Source: CALKGK01 sp964649515
GTDB taxonomy: Bacteria; Bacteroidota; Bacteroidia; Flavobacteriales_D; Sanyastnellaceae
Direction: 5' to 3'
DNA: 36,705 nt
NCBI GenBank assembly: GCA_964649515.1
Contig: CAZYPV010000031.1
Span: forward strand, 1-36,705
Shown here: positions 9,347 through 17,830 of the stretch, one piece after another
How positions within the stretch are numbered: the first letter of the stretch is position 1
Layout of the letters: every line of letters begins with the position of its first letter
The notes under the pieces: generated by a model
Databases searched by the model: none
Seen by the model: only the letters and a program-made list of their open reading frames with translations
Told to the model about the DNA's origin: nothing
Translations under genes and position numbers: made by a program

Positions 9347-10847
9347 AAAAGGATTCGAACAAGCCAGAAGACAGGAAGTCTTGGGTGTGATCATCATGCT
9401 GGCCGACAACATTCGGAAAATCGTTCGTGGGTCTTTGGGTATCATTGCCGTTGCTGTGGTTCAGCCTCAGGTACTCCCCTATCTCAAGTGGCTTGCGCTC
9501 GCCATTCTTCTGCTCACCGCAGCTTTCACCATTCTCCAATTTCGAAAGTTTATTTTTTATGTGGCTGATGGTGAACTGATTTTGGAAAAAGGTGTTTTCG
9601 TGAAAGATCGATTGGCCATTCCTTTTGAACGGATCCAAACCGTCAACATTCAACAAAACCTGGTCCAACAGATCGTTCAGCTCTCTGGAGTGAAAATCGA
9701 TACCGCGGGCTCGGGGAAAGAAGAACTCGAAATCAAAGCGCTCTCAAAAAAAGATGCCCTTGCCCTCAAAGATCTTCTCCAATCTGAAAGAGACAACAGC
9801 ATCCGTGAAGAGGAAGGCATTCAGTGCTCTGACGAAAATGAAATCGCTTTTGAACAAAGAGTCCCGCTAAAACGCAAAAAACTCGTTTCCCTCTCTATCA
9901 AACAATTGCTGATTGTTGGCTTAACCGAAAACCACATTCGCAGCGGACTCATTGCCTTTGCTATTCTCTGGGGTTATGCCTCTCAATATGCTGAATTCAT
10001 TGGTGAAGAATTGGAGTCACGTTCCGTTGAATTGGGAAAAGAAATGGTGCAGGCGGGATGGTATGCCCTTTTGTTTTTCATCGTCACATTCTTGGTCGTT
10101 TCAACCCTCACCTCATTGGTGCGAGTTGTGCTGCAATTCTTCAACCTCGAAGCGGTGTTGGAAGGACAAAAACTGTGGGTGAAGGCCGGACTATTGAAGC
10201 GAATTGAAAACACCATCCCCCTCAACAAGATTCAATTTATCGAATGGCACGACAATCCACTTCGTCGCTCCTTGGGCTTTCAATCCTTGAAGGTGTTTCA
10301 AAGCAAAAGTGAAGACCGAGCAAAAAAAAGCGTTGAAATCCCCGCTTGTTTTCCAGAACAAGAAGCCTTGGTGTGCAAAGAGCTATATCCAAGTTTGGAG
10401 GAAGACCCGAAGTTATTGACCCTGAAATCGAACCCGCATTACGCTCGTGTGCTGATCGCTTTTTTCAGCCTTCCTATTCTGCTCATTTCTGGGGTGATCT
10501 TCGCCAAATCCACCTACCTCGGAGTTACGGCCTTTGTTGTTCTAAGTGCCCTCAATCTTTTTTTAAGTAGCCGCTTTGTTTCGGCCATCCAACTTAGCCT
10601 AGGGAAGGAATACCTCATTTATGAACGCGGATTTTTGTTCCGAAAACGCACCGTGCTTCCTTTATTCAAGGGTCAAACACTGAGTTTGAAACAAACCCCG
10701 TTCACCAAGAAGCGCAAACTCGCTCATCTCACCTTCTCCACCGCTTCAGGAAATAGGAGCATTCGCTACTTGCACATTGATGAAGCCTTAAAAGTGTACA
10801 ACTACCTTTTGGCTCAAGTAGAGCAATCGTCCAAAAGCTGGATGTAA
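9339..10847 (+). CDS. PH-domain-containing membrane protein, YdbT type (multiple bPH_2 domains)
   Basis: The 502-residue protein has three repeats of a bacterial PH (bPH_2) domain, each preceded by hydrophobic helices. The tell-tale segments are GVFVKDRLAIPFERIQTVNIQQN (about residue 82-104), GLLKRIENTIPLNKIQFIEW (about 286-305) and GFLFRKRTVLPLFKGQTLSLKQ (about 431-452). Its length and three-domain layout match YdbT-like proteins, and the gene overlaps its YdbS-type partner by 8 bases, the standard pair order. It is expected in the cytoplasmic membrane. No catalytic motif is visible and its function is unknown beyond family membership. No convincing terminator follows within the 84 bases before the next gene. 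Confidence 0.88.
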   Translation: MSEKGFEQARRQEVLGVIIMLADNIRKIVRGSLGIIAVAVVQPQVLPYLKWLALAILLLTAAFTILQFRKFIFYVADGELILEKGVFVKDRLAIPFERIQTVNIQQNLVQQIVQLSGVKIDTAGSGKEELEIKALSKKDALALKDLLQSERDNSIREEEGIQCSDENEIAFEQRVPLKRKKLVSLSIKQLLIVGLTENHIRSGLIAFAILWGYASQYAEFIGEELESRSVELGKEMVQAGWYALLFFIVTFLVVSTLTSLVRVVLQFFNLEAVLEGQKLWVKAGLLKRIENTIPLNKIQFIEWHDNPLRRSLGFQSLKVFQSKSEDRAKKSVEIPACFPEQEALVCKELYPSLEEDPKLLTLKSNPHYARVLIAFFSLPILLISGVIFAKSTYLGVTAFVVLSALNLFLSSRFVSAIQLSLGKEYLIYERGFLFRKRTVLPLFKGQTLSLKQTPFTKKRKLAHLTFSTASGNRSIRYLHIDEALKVYNYLLAQVEQSSKSWM

Positions 10848-10931
10848 ACCGCTCTGCGTCAAACCCTCAAAACCAAATGTAATGCATAAAGGTGAGTGGG
10901 ATTCTTCCAATAAATTCTTATCTTCACGCTA

Positions 10932-11354
10932 ATGAAAAAGCACTTAGCCTATTTCTTCCTTTGCCTTACACTGCTTTCTTCTATGAACGTGCTGGTGGAC
11001 ATGCACCTGTGTGAAGGAGAAGTTAAATCTGTGGCCCTTTTCAAAAAGGCAAAAAAGTGCTTTGGCTATTTTGAAGCCCTTGAGTTTGCCAAGACCAATG
11101 CAACAAAACAGGAAGATGCTCTTAACGCTAAATCCTGCTGCGGTAATGCACAAATAGAAGTAAAGGCGCAACAACTCAAAAACGACCCCCCCTCTGATTT
11201 TGGCGCCATCCAATTTCTTGCTCAAGCACCAGTAAAAGTGGTACTCCACCATGTGACCGAAAGCTTGGAGGAAGGCGCATCGATTCACCATCATTTCAAA
11301 GACAAAATCCCCAAAAACCATTTGTGGAAACAATGGGAGAATTTTCGTTTGTAG
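10932..11354 (+). CDS. HYC_CC_PP-family-like protein, probable metal-related accessory
   Basis: This 140-residue protein has an N-terminal hydrophobic segment (about 4-22) and then the cysteine and histidine signature of the Bacteroidota HYC_CC_PP family in a variant form. HLC stands at 25-27 in place of HYC, and CC at 69-70. A PP pair at 86-87 lies earlier than the C-terminal PP expected, whose place seems taken by KIPK near the end. A histidine cluster (IHHHF) adds further metal-ligand potential. It lies 51 bases upstream of an MbnP-like gene and two genes before an MbnH-like peroxidase, which fits a copper-handling context. The family's biochemical role is not known to me, so metal binding is inferred. 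Confidence 0.65.
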   Translation: MKKHLAYFFLCLTLLSSMNVLVDMHLCEGEVKSVALFKKAKKCFGYFEALEFAKTNATKQEDALNAKSCCGNAQIEVKAQQLKNDPPSDFGAIQFLAQAPVKVVLHHVTESLEEGASIHHHFKDKIPKNHLWKQWENFRL

Positions 11355-11405
11355 GAGCAAAATCAACTTCGAAAACATGCTTTCAAACAACGAAAAATCA
11401 AACCC

Positions 11406-12362
11406 ATGAAAAACACTTTTACCCTTCTTGTCTTGGCATTCTTTGCCTCTAGCACAATTGCTCAAAACGACATTTATCTTGATTTCAACCACTTGTGGAA
11501 CGGCAACCCTTTTGTTCAAGAAACAGAAGTACTAGCGAACAATGGAAGTCCTATTAAAGTAAACCGCTTGGAGTTCTATCTATCGGGCTTTAGCATTCAG
11601 CACGATGGTGGACAAGTTACCGAAATCGACGAACAGTGGCTGCTCGTTCGTCCGGCAGACAATGCATCCTTTTACCTAGGAAACTTTGATATCAATCAAG
11701 TTGAAGCCATTACTTTCTCTTGCGGTGTAGAGGAAGAATACAATCATCTTGACCCCTCTACTTACCCCGTTGGACACCCCTTAGCTCCTCAAAACCCTTC
11801 CATGCATTGGGGATGGGCCAGCGGATATCGCTTCATTGCATTTGAAGGGACCTCAGGAGCCGCTTTTAGTCAAATTTGGGAAATCCATGCGCTTGGTGAT
11901 GCTCACTACATCGAACAAACCGTTTATACCGGGGCTGAGAACATTTCTGGAGACCTCCACATTGGCCTCGATGGAAACTATGCCAACCTTCTTGGTGCAC
12001 TGAACGTTTCGAACGGAATGATTGAGCACAGTGAAACCGGACAAACCATCAATGCCATTTTTAACAACATGCAGAACAGCGTTTTCACGGCAAGCGATGG
12101 AACGGTGAACATTCAGGAAGCATCCTCGTCTGCGTCTTTTTCGATTTTTCCGAACCCAAGCAATGGCAAGATCAGCATCAAGAGCGAATATCCTTTACAA
12201 AGCATTCAAATTGTTGATGCCCAAGGGCGAATTGTTGTTCAGCAAGATGTCTTCGGTGTGGGGCAAAAGCAGCTTTCTTTGGAAGAGCTCCCCGACGGAA
12301 TTTACACCATGTTGGCCAACTTTGGAGACCGGCAAGAGTCCCTTCAATTCATTTTAAACTAG
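11406..12362 (+). CDS. MbnP-like copper-associated protein with T9SS type A sorting domain
   Basis: The 318-residue protein has a signal peptide (1-20, ending STIAQ) and an MbnP-like domain (about 22-225). Diagnostic segments are DIYLDFNHLWNG near the start, KVNRLEFYLSGF around 55-67 and MHWGWASGYRFIAFEG at 133-148. MbnP proteins are copper-binding partners of the di-haem enzyme MbnH, which oxidatively modifies a tryptophan of MbnP; several Trp residues are present (31, 135 and 137 among them), but I cannot tell which is the target. A C-terminal domain from about 244, opening FSIFPNPSNGK and ending in a short beta segment, is a type A T9SS sorting signal, so this copy should reach the cell surface. 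An MbnH-like gene follows 153 bases downstream. Confidence 0.85.
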   Translation: MKNTFTLLVLAFFASSTIAQNDIYLDFNHLWNGNPFVQETEVLANNGSPIKVNRLEFYLSGFSIQHDGGQVTEIDEQWLLVRPADNASFYLGNFDINQVEAITFSCGVEEEYNHLDPSTYPVGHPLAPQNPSMHWGWASGYRFIAFEGTSGAAFSQIWEIHALGDAHYIEQTVYTGAENISGDLHIGLDGNYANLLGALNVSNGMIEHSETGQTINAIFNNMQNSVFTASDGTVNIQEASSSASFSIFPNPSNGKISIKSEYPLQSIQIVDAQGRIVVQQDVFGVGQKQLSLEELPDGIYTMLANFGDRQESLQFILN

Positions 12363-12515
12363 GCATCAACTAACCCTGCCCTGCTCGGATGCTGCAATTT
12401 TGAACCGCTACCAAAGGCGGTGCAAAGGAAAAGAGTTCTCCTTCAGCCCGAAAAAAAACCGCGCTTGAGGTCCTTTTCGCAGGACAATTTCTCTGAGTAG
12501 CCATTACTTATCTCC

Positions 12516-13613
12516 ATGAAAACGAACTACTTCATACTACTTATCAGTTCCATTTTGTTGCTGGCTTGCGCAAAAGACGAAGAGCCCGAGCTCACCAACA
12601 ACGAACCGGCCGTGAGTTACGACCCCAGTCCTTATCAGCTCGACTACCCCATCCATTTTCCACCACCCCAATTGCCGGAAGACAATCCCTTAACCGTGCA
12701 GGGGGTGAAGTTGGGGAAAATGCTTTTTCATGAAACTGCTTTATCTGCAGACAATAGTCAGTCTTGTGCCTCTTGCCATTTGCAAACCGATGGATTTTCA
12801 GATCCTGCGCAGTTCAGTATTGGTGTGCAAGGTTTGCCCGGTACACGACATGCCATGGCAGTATTCAACATGGCTTGGAACAACAATGGTTTCTTTTGGG
12901 ATGGACGCGCTGCGGAGCTACGAGATCAAGCTTTATTGCCCATTGAAGACGAATTGGAAATGGACGAAAGCTTGAACAATGTGGTGCAAAAGCTCTCCAA
13001 CATTCAGGAATATCGCGAGCAGTTCGTGCGTGCATTTGGCAGCGAAGAAATCACTCCTACCCTCATCTCCTTGGCTTTGGAGCAATTCATGTTTTCCATT
13101 GTTTCCGTCAATTCGAAATATGACCGCTACCTTTTGGGAGAAGAAACACTCACACCTGAAGAGGAACGCGGACGATTGCTTTTTTTCACGGAGTACAACC
13201 CTTTTTTCCCTGATGATTCGGGAGCTGATTGTGTTCATTGCCACGCGGGAATCAATTTTGAGAACGACCAATACATGAATAATGGTTTGGATACCGAAGC
13301 GGAAATAAGCGATGAAGGGCGAAAAAACGCAACTGGACTCGAAGAAGATCGCGGAAAATTCAAAGTAACCTCCTTGCGAAACATTGCAGTGACCGCTCCG
13401 TACATGCACGATGGTCGTTTCACAAGCTTGGAAGAGGTGATGGAGCACTACAATTCAGGGATTAAAAACTCCAACAGCGTGGATCCCGCAATTCTGGCAA
13501 CACAAGAAACAGGCTTAATGCTCAGTGCCCAAGATATCAGCGATATTGTCGCCTTTCTAGGCACATTAACCGACGACGATCTCCTTACCTCGAGCGAATA
13601 CCAGGCCGATTAG
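12516..13613 (+). CDS. MbnH-like di-haem cytochrome c peroxidase lipoprotein
   Basis: This 365-residue protein has a lipoprotein signal peptide with lipobox LLAC (Cys18) and two c-type haem motifs, CASCH (84-88) and CVHCH (239-243). The surrounding family landmarks are LGKMLFHE, FFWDGRAAELRDQ and APYMHDGRFTSLEEVMEHYNSG. It belongs to the di-haem peroxidase superfamily. Placement directly after an MbnP-like gene makes MbnH the best assignment over a general cytochrome c peroxidase. MbnH uses peroxide-derived high-valent haem iron to modify a tryptophan of MbnP. The residues after the lipid-bearing cysteine (AKDEE) match the K-(D/E)2 type of surface lipoprotein export signal known from Capnocytophaga, so surface exposure is plausible. 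Small imperfect hairpins, but no clear terminator, lie between mbnP and this gene. Confidence 0.88.
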   Translation: MKTNYFILLISSILLLACAKDEEPELTNNEPAVSYDPSPYQLDYPIHFPPPQLPEDNPLTVQGVKLGKMLFHETALSADNSQSCASCHLQTDGFSDPAQFSIGVQGLPGTRHAMAVFNMAWNNNGFFWDGRAAELRDQALLPIEDELEMDESLNNVVQKLSNIQEYREQFVRAFGSEEITPTLISLALEQFMFSIVSVNSKYDRYLLGEETLTPEEERGRLLFFTEYNPFFPDDSGADCVHCHAGINFENDQYMNNGLDTEAEISDEGRKNATGLEEDRGKFKVTSLRNIAVTAPYMHDGRFTSLEEVMEHYNSGIKNSNSVDPAILATQETGLMLSAQDISDIVAFLGTLTDDDLLTSSEYQAD

Positions 13614-13651
13614 TGGAATTTTGAACAAATACTTTAAATGATAAGTTAGTG

Positions 13652-13690
13652 AAGGGATGAGGCCATTTTGTTTGGTTTTTGTCCCTTTTT
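13652..13690 (+). terminator. Possible weak terminator after the MbnH-like gene
   Basis: AAGGGA (13652-13657) can pair with TCCCTT (13682-13687), followed by further Ts. The loop of about 24 bases is long, so this is tentative. It would separate the copper module from the haloperoxidase gene. Confidence 0.35.
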
Positions 13691-13774
13691 CGTTGATTCA
13701 TTCCCACGAAAAGCAAAGATTGAAACCACATTGCTTATCTTTAAAGTCACTTACAACTAAATTATCTTACTGCG

Positions 13775-16700
13775 ATGGTTAAATTTCTACGTTCTAGATT
13801 ATCGATTTTCATCTTACTGTGCAGCCTAGGGAATATTGTCCGAGCTCAAGAACATACCGTAGCTCGAGAGTGGAATGAAGTGCTTTTGGAAGCCATTCGC
13901 GATGATTTTGCCCGACCAACAGTGCATGCGCGAAATCTCTTCCACACCTCTGTGGTGATGTATGACTCATGGGCCGCTTACAATCAAACTGCTGTTCCTT
14001 ATTTCTTGGGAAGAACCCATGGTGATTTTGAGGTACCTTTTGAGGGAGTGGCTGCGCTCAATGGAGAGCTTGCTGCCGAAGAAGAAGCAATGTCATACGC
14101 TTGTTATCGATTGCTCACTCATCGTTTCCAAGACTCGCCCAACAACTTTCCCACCCAACAGCGATTCGATTTGTTGATGGACGAACTTGGCTACGACATT
14201 GCCTACACGGAAACCAACTATCAAAACGGCGTTCCTGCAGCACTGGGAAATTATTTGGCTGAACAAATGATTGCTTTTGGTTTGCAAGATGGTGCAAACG
14301 AGCAAGGAGAATACGTTAACCAGTATTACGAACCTGTCAATCCTGAACTTCCCATGGATCTTCCGGGAAATCCAGACATGATTGATCCCAATCGTTGGCA
14401 ACCGCTAGGAATTACTGATTTCATCGATCAGTCAGGCGAGCCCATCACAGGAACCCTCCCTTTTCTAAGCCCTGAATGGGGAAATGTACACGGTTTTGCA
14501 GTGAGCGATGAAGTCATGACAAGCTACAACCGGGATGGGGACGACTATCAAGTGTATCACGATCCCCTCGCACCTCCCTACCTCGATCCTATGGTTCAAA
14601 GTGGAATGGAAGACGATTGGAAGTGGGGCTTCTGTTTGGTGGCCATTTGGTCTTCGCATTGTGGCCCCGAGAACGATGTGATTTGGGACATCTCTCCTGC
14701 GAGTATAGGGAACATCCCAGATCTTCCAGAGGATTTCACCTCCATGCGCGATTTTTATGATCTTTTTGAAGGGGGCGATCCCAGCCAAGGACACGAAGTG
14801 AATCCAGCAACCGGACAACCATACACGGCTCAATATGTTCCGCGTGGAGATTATGCCAGAATCTTAGCTGAATTTTGGGCGGATGGTCCGGACTCCGAAA
14901 CTCCTCCAGGTCACTGGTTCTCCATCTTGAATTACGTGAACGACCTCCCCATGCTTGAAAAAAGATGGGCAGGCGAAGGGCCCATTCTAAGCGATCTTGA
15001 ATGGGACGTGAAAACCTATTTCACCCTTGGTGGAACCATGCACGACGCTGCAATCTCTGCGTGGAGTGTGAAAGGCTGGTACGATTACGTAAGACCTGTT
15101 TCTGCGATCCGTTATATGGCAGAAAAAGGGCAGTCTTCCGATCCAATGCTGCCCAATTATGACCCCGCAGGATTCCCTCTCGTGCCCGGTTATATTGAAC
15201 AAATTGAAGTGGGAGATCCATTGGCCGGACCAAATAATGAAAACGTTGGTGAAATTAAACTTTACGCTTGGAAGGGTCCGGATTACATCGAAATCCCAGA
15301 ACTCGACCAAGCCGGAGTCGATTGGATTTTGGCCAAAGAATGGTGGCCCTATCAACGTCCTTCTTTTGTGACTCCTCCTTTTGCCGGATACGTTTCTGGT
15401 CACTCCACCTTCTCACGAGCTGCTGCAGACATTCTAACCTACATGACTGGAGATCCGTTTTTTCCGGGTGGAATGGGAGAATTCGAAGCTCCACAAAACA
15501 GTTTTTTGGTTTTTGAGGAAGGTCCGAGCATCGATGTAACCCTTCAATGGGCAACCTATCGTGATGCCTCTGATCAATGCAGTTTATCTCGAATTTGGGG
15601 AGGTATCCACCCGCCCGCAGACGATATTCCTGGACGAAGAATGGGCATTGAAATCGCCATCGATGCCTTTGATTTGGCCAACGAGTTTATCTCGCCCGAC
15701 ATGCCCCGTGTGAATGAAATCATCCCAAGTGATGACCTTTTAACCGACATCGACGACGGTGAAACCTTTACCCTCACCGCCAACTTCACGGAAGCCATGA
15801 ACATGGATGTCATCCCCTCTTTGAGTTTCTTGAATCAAAACCCCGTAGGTACCAGTTTGAGCGTTACTGGCCTAGAATGGAACGATGCAGAGAATTTCAC
15901 GTGGACCTTTCTTGTGACCGACGCGGATGAACGACTGGAGAACATCGTATTACAGGTCTCAGGAGCCGAAAATGTGGACGGCGAAGCACAAGCCCTGTAC
16001 ACCACCGGAGAAGTATTCATCATCGACAGTGAAAACCCAAGCATTTTATCCATCTCTCCTTCCGCAGAAAACATCAATGATATGACCGTTGGAGGGGTAT
16101 TCAGCCTGGACATCACCTACACTGAGCCCATGCTCACTTTGAGTAATCCTGACGTTAGTTCTAGTCTTGCACCGCTTTCCAACAGCCTTAGTTTGGATTT
16201 GATGGCCAGCGGATGGATCAACGAAACAACCTATAACGCTGTTTATACCATTGTGGATGGAAATGAGAACCTGCTCAACATTCCTTTGCAAACAGCTTCG
16301 GCACGAGATGCTAGCGGAAATGTTCAATTGAGCAATGAACTGCCAGACATCTTTTCCATCGACACCGAAAATCCTACCGTCAATGCGCTTACACCCGAAG
16401 TGATGGTGGTGAACGACGACAGCGAAGGGACATCTGCTTTCACCCTGACCATTGACTTTTCGGAGAACATGAACATCAATCAAGCGCCTGTTTTGACATT
16501 GAGTCAAGATCTCAGTGGACACCTCGAATGGAACGAACTCGCTAGTTTTTGGGCGGAAGAAGACCAATATGTGGCCGTTTACAATGTGATCGATGCCGAA
16601 GGGGATTTTGGTAACATTGATGTGACCATTTCCGATGCTGAGGACGGTGCTTTTCTGAATCCGATGGTGAGTACCGACATCTCAGAAGCATTTATCTTCG

Positions 16701-17671
16701 ATACCGAAAACCCATTTATTGAATCAATCGAACCTTCTTCGAATTTACTGAATGATGACGATGAAGGCATCGCTGCACTGTCCATTCCGCTTTCCTTTAA
16801 CGAAGACATGGATACCTCTTTGGAACCTGTTTTGACGCTGACGGGAGAAGGTGACCTTGCCTCAGCTCTCACACTCAACACGAATTTGAGCGCTTGGCAA
16901 AACGAAAACACCTACTTGGCCATTTACGACTTGGAGGATACAGAAATCGAATCGAGTAACATCTCATTGAGCGTTAATAATCTTAGCGACCTGAATGGAA
17001 ACAGCAGCATTTTGACCTTCGATAACCTTCTCAATGTGGATACCAAAAACCCAAGCCTGCTCTTCTTGAACGCCAACACCTATTTGGTGGGCAATGATGA
17101 TTTGGGTGCAGGGAACTTCAACCTGCTCATGATTTTTGATGAATCCATGGACGAAGATTCAACGCCATTTATTCAATTCCCTGAAGAAAATCCCTTGGCA
17201 GCAACCCTGAGTCCTAACCCTTCTCTTAGCACGTGGATCAATTCAAACACATACAATGCTGTATTTGATGTGAATGCCGTGATTACGGATCTTTTGGACA
17301 TTGATTTACAAGTGATTTTGGCAAAGGACCAAGCCGGGAACGATCAAGAGTTGGCTTCTTATACCGATTTCTTTAGTATTCAAATTGACAGCAGTGTAAC
17401 GGTTGAAAGCAATCCAGAAATTGAACAGGCCTACCTCTACCCGAACCCCGTGGCAGAAGGAGGACAACTCACCCTCCAAAGCGGAAATTGGAATGGAAAT
17501 GTTGGGTTCCAAATTGTGAACATGAACGGACAGTTAATTCGAAACGATCAAATTCAACTGGAGCAAAACAGTACCGTGAACATCGACATCAACGGACTGG
17601 CTTCGGGAATTTATCTTTTGGTGCTTCGCCAAGGACAAGAACAAAACAGTCTGAGATTCCAAGTGAATTAA
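13775..17671 (+). CDS. Secreted vanadium-dependent haloperoxidase-like enzyme with Ig-like repeats and T9SS sorting domain
   Basis: The 1298-residue protein has a signal peptide (about 1-24, ending IVRAQ) and a vanadium haloperoxidase/PAP2-superfamily catalytic domain up to about residue 635. All three vanadate (or phosphate) binding motifs are present: K433-x6-R440-P, SGHSTFS with His543, and SRIWGGIHPPAD with Arg606 and His612. The enzyme therefore probably uses peroxide to oxidise halides outside the cell, though an acid phosphatase activity cannot be excluded. About five Ig-like repeats of roughly 110 residues follow (about 643-1205), each with an ENPxIxxIxP and NDDDEGxxxFxLxIxFxExM pattern. 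A type A T9SS sorting domain (about 1212-1298, LYPNPVAEGGQLTLQ) ends the protein. Halide preference cannot be read from the sequence. Confidence 0.88.
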   Translation: MVKFLRSRLSIFILLCSLGNIVRAQEHTVAREWNEVLLEAIRDDFARPTVHARNLFHTSVVMYDSWAAYNQTAVPYFLGRTHGDFEVPFEGVAALNGELAAEEEAMSYACYRLLTHRFQDSPNNFPTQQRFDLLMDELGYDIAYTETNYQNGVPAALGNYLAEQMIAFGLQDGANEQGEYVNQYYEPVNPELPMDLPGNPDMIDPNRWQPLGITDFIDQSGEPITGTLPFLSPEWGNVHGFAVSDEVMTSYNRDGDDYQVYHDPLAPPYLDPMVQSGMEDDWKWGFCLVAIWSSHCGPENDVIWDISPASIGNIPDLPEDFTSMRDFYDLFEGGDPSQGHEVNPATGQPYTAQYVPRGDYARILAEFWADGPDSETPPGHWFSILNYVNDLPMLEKRWAGEGPILSDLEWDVKTYFTLGGTMHDAAISAWSVKGWYDYVRPVSAIRYMAEKGQSSDPMLPNYDPAGFPLVPGYIEQIEVGDPLAGPNNENVGEIKLYAWKGPDYIEIPELDQAGVDWILAKEWWPYQRPSFVTPPFAGYVSGHSTFSRAAADILTYMTGDPFFPGGMGEFEAPQNSFLVFEEGPSIDVTLQWATYRDASDQCSLSRIWGGIHPPADDIPGRRMGIEIAIDAFDLANEFISPDMPRVNEIIPSDDLLTDIDDGETFTLTANFTEAMNMDVIPSLSFLNQNPVGTSLSVTGLEWNDAENFTWTFLVTDADERLENIVLQVSGAENVDGEAQALYTTGEVFIIDSENPSILSISPSAENINDMTVGGVFSLDITYTEPMLTLSNPDVSSSLAPLSNSLSLDLMASGWINETTYNAVYTIVDGNENLLNIPLQTASARDASGNVQLSNELPDIFSIDTENPTVNALTPEVMVVNDDSEGTSAFTLTIDFSENMNINQAPVLTLSQDLSGHLEWNELASFWAEEDQYVAVYNVIDAEGDFGNIDVTISDAEDGAFLNPMVSTDISEAFIFDTENPFIESIEPSSNLLNDDDEGIAALSIPLSFNEDMDTSLEPVLTLTGEGDLASALTLNTNLSAWQNENTYLAIYDLEDTEIESSNISLSVNNLSDLNGNSSILTFDNLLNVDTKNPSLLFLNANTYLVGNDDLGAGNFNLLMIFDESMDEDSTPFIQFPEENPLAATLSPNPSLSTWINSNTYNAVFDVNAVITDLLDIDLQVILAKDQAGNDQELASYTDFFSIQIDSSVTVESNPEIEQAYLYPNPVAEGGQLTLQSGNWNGNVGFQIVNMNGQLIRNDQIQLEQNSTVNIDINGLASGIYLLVLRQGQEQNSLRFQVN
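15703..17390 (+). repeat. Five in-gene Ig-like repeats of the haloperoxidase-like protein
   Basis: Each unit of about 330 bases encodes SENPxIxSIxPSxxxxND, then a FSLxIxFxExMxxxxxPxLTL segment, a WxNExTYxAxYxVxDxxxxxxNIxLxV segment and an (A/S)xDxxGN segment. The first and last units are the most divergent. They probably act as a spacer between catalytic domain and cell surface. Confidence 0.75.
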
Positions 17672-17694
17672 ACGAAGACAATCCCCTTTGAATG

Positions 17695-17727
17695 AACCCT
17701 CTTGCTTCACATGCTTGAGGGTTTTTT
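17695..17727 (+). terminator. Rho-independent terminator after the haloperoxidase-like gene
   Basis: AACCCTC (17695-17701) pairs with GAGGGTT (17717-17723) across a 15-base loop and runs directly into six Ts. It lies 24 bases after the stop codon, separating this gene from the next surface-protein gene. Confidence 0.8.
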
Positions 17728-17830
17728 CTGACCTCAAGTTTGGGTTTCGAAGAGTTGCGTGCAATTTTTCATTCCATTTTGACAACCTTTCATACCCTTG
17801 CTTGGTTTGTTTTGTATTGAAACCGTAAAC

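Noticed and set aside
12404..12421. ACCGC...GCGGT hairpin between the MbnP- and MbnH-like genes as a terminator
   Set aside because: The stem is only 5 bp and no T run follows, so it cannot be called a terminator. The two genes may still be cotranscribed.
15021..15554. Overlapping minus-strand frames of 70-138 codons within the haloperoxidase-like gene
   Set aside because: They are antisense to a well-supported catalytic domain with intact motifs and have no features of their own.
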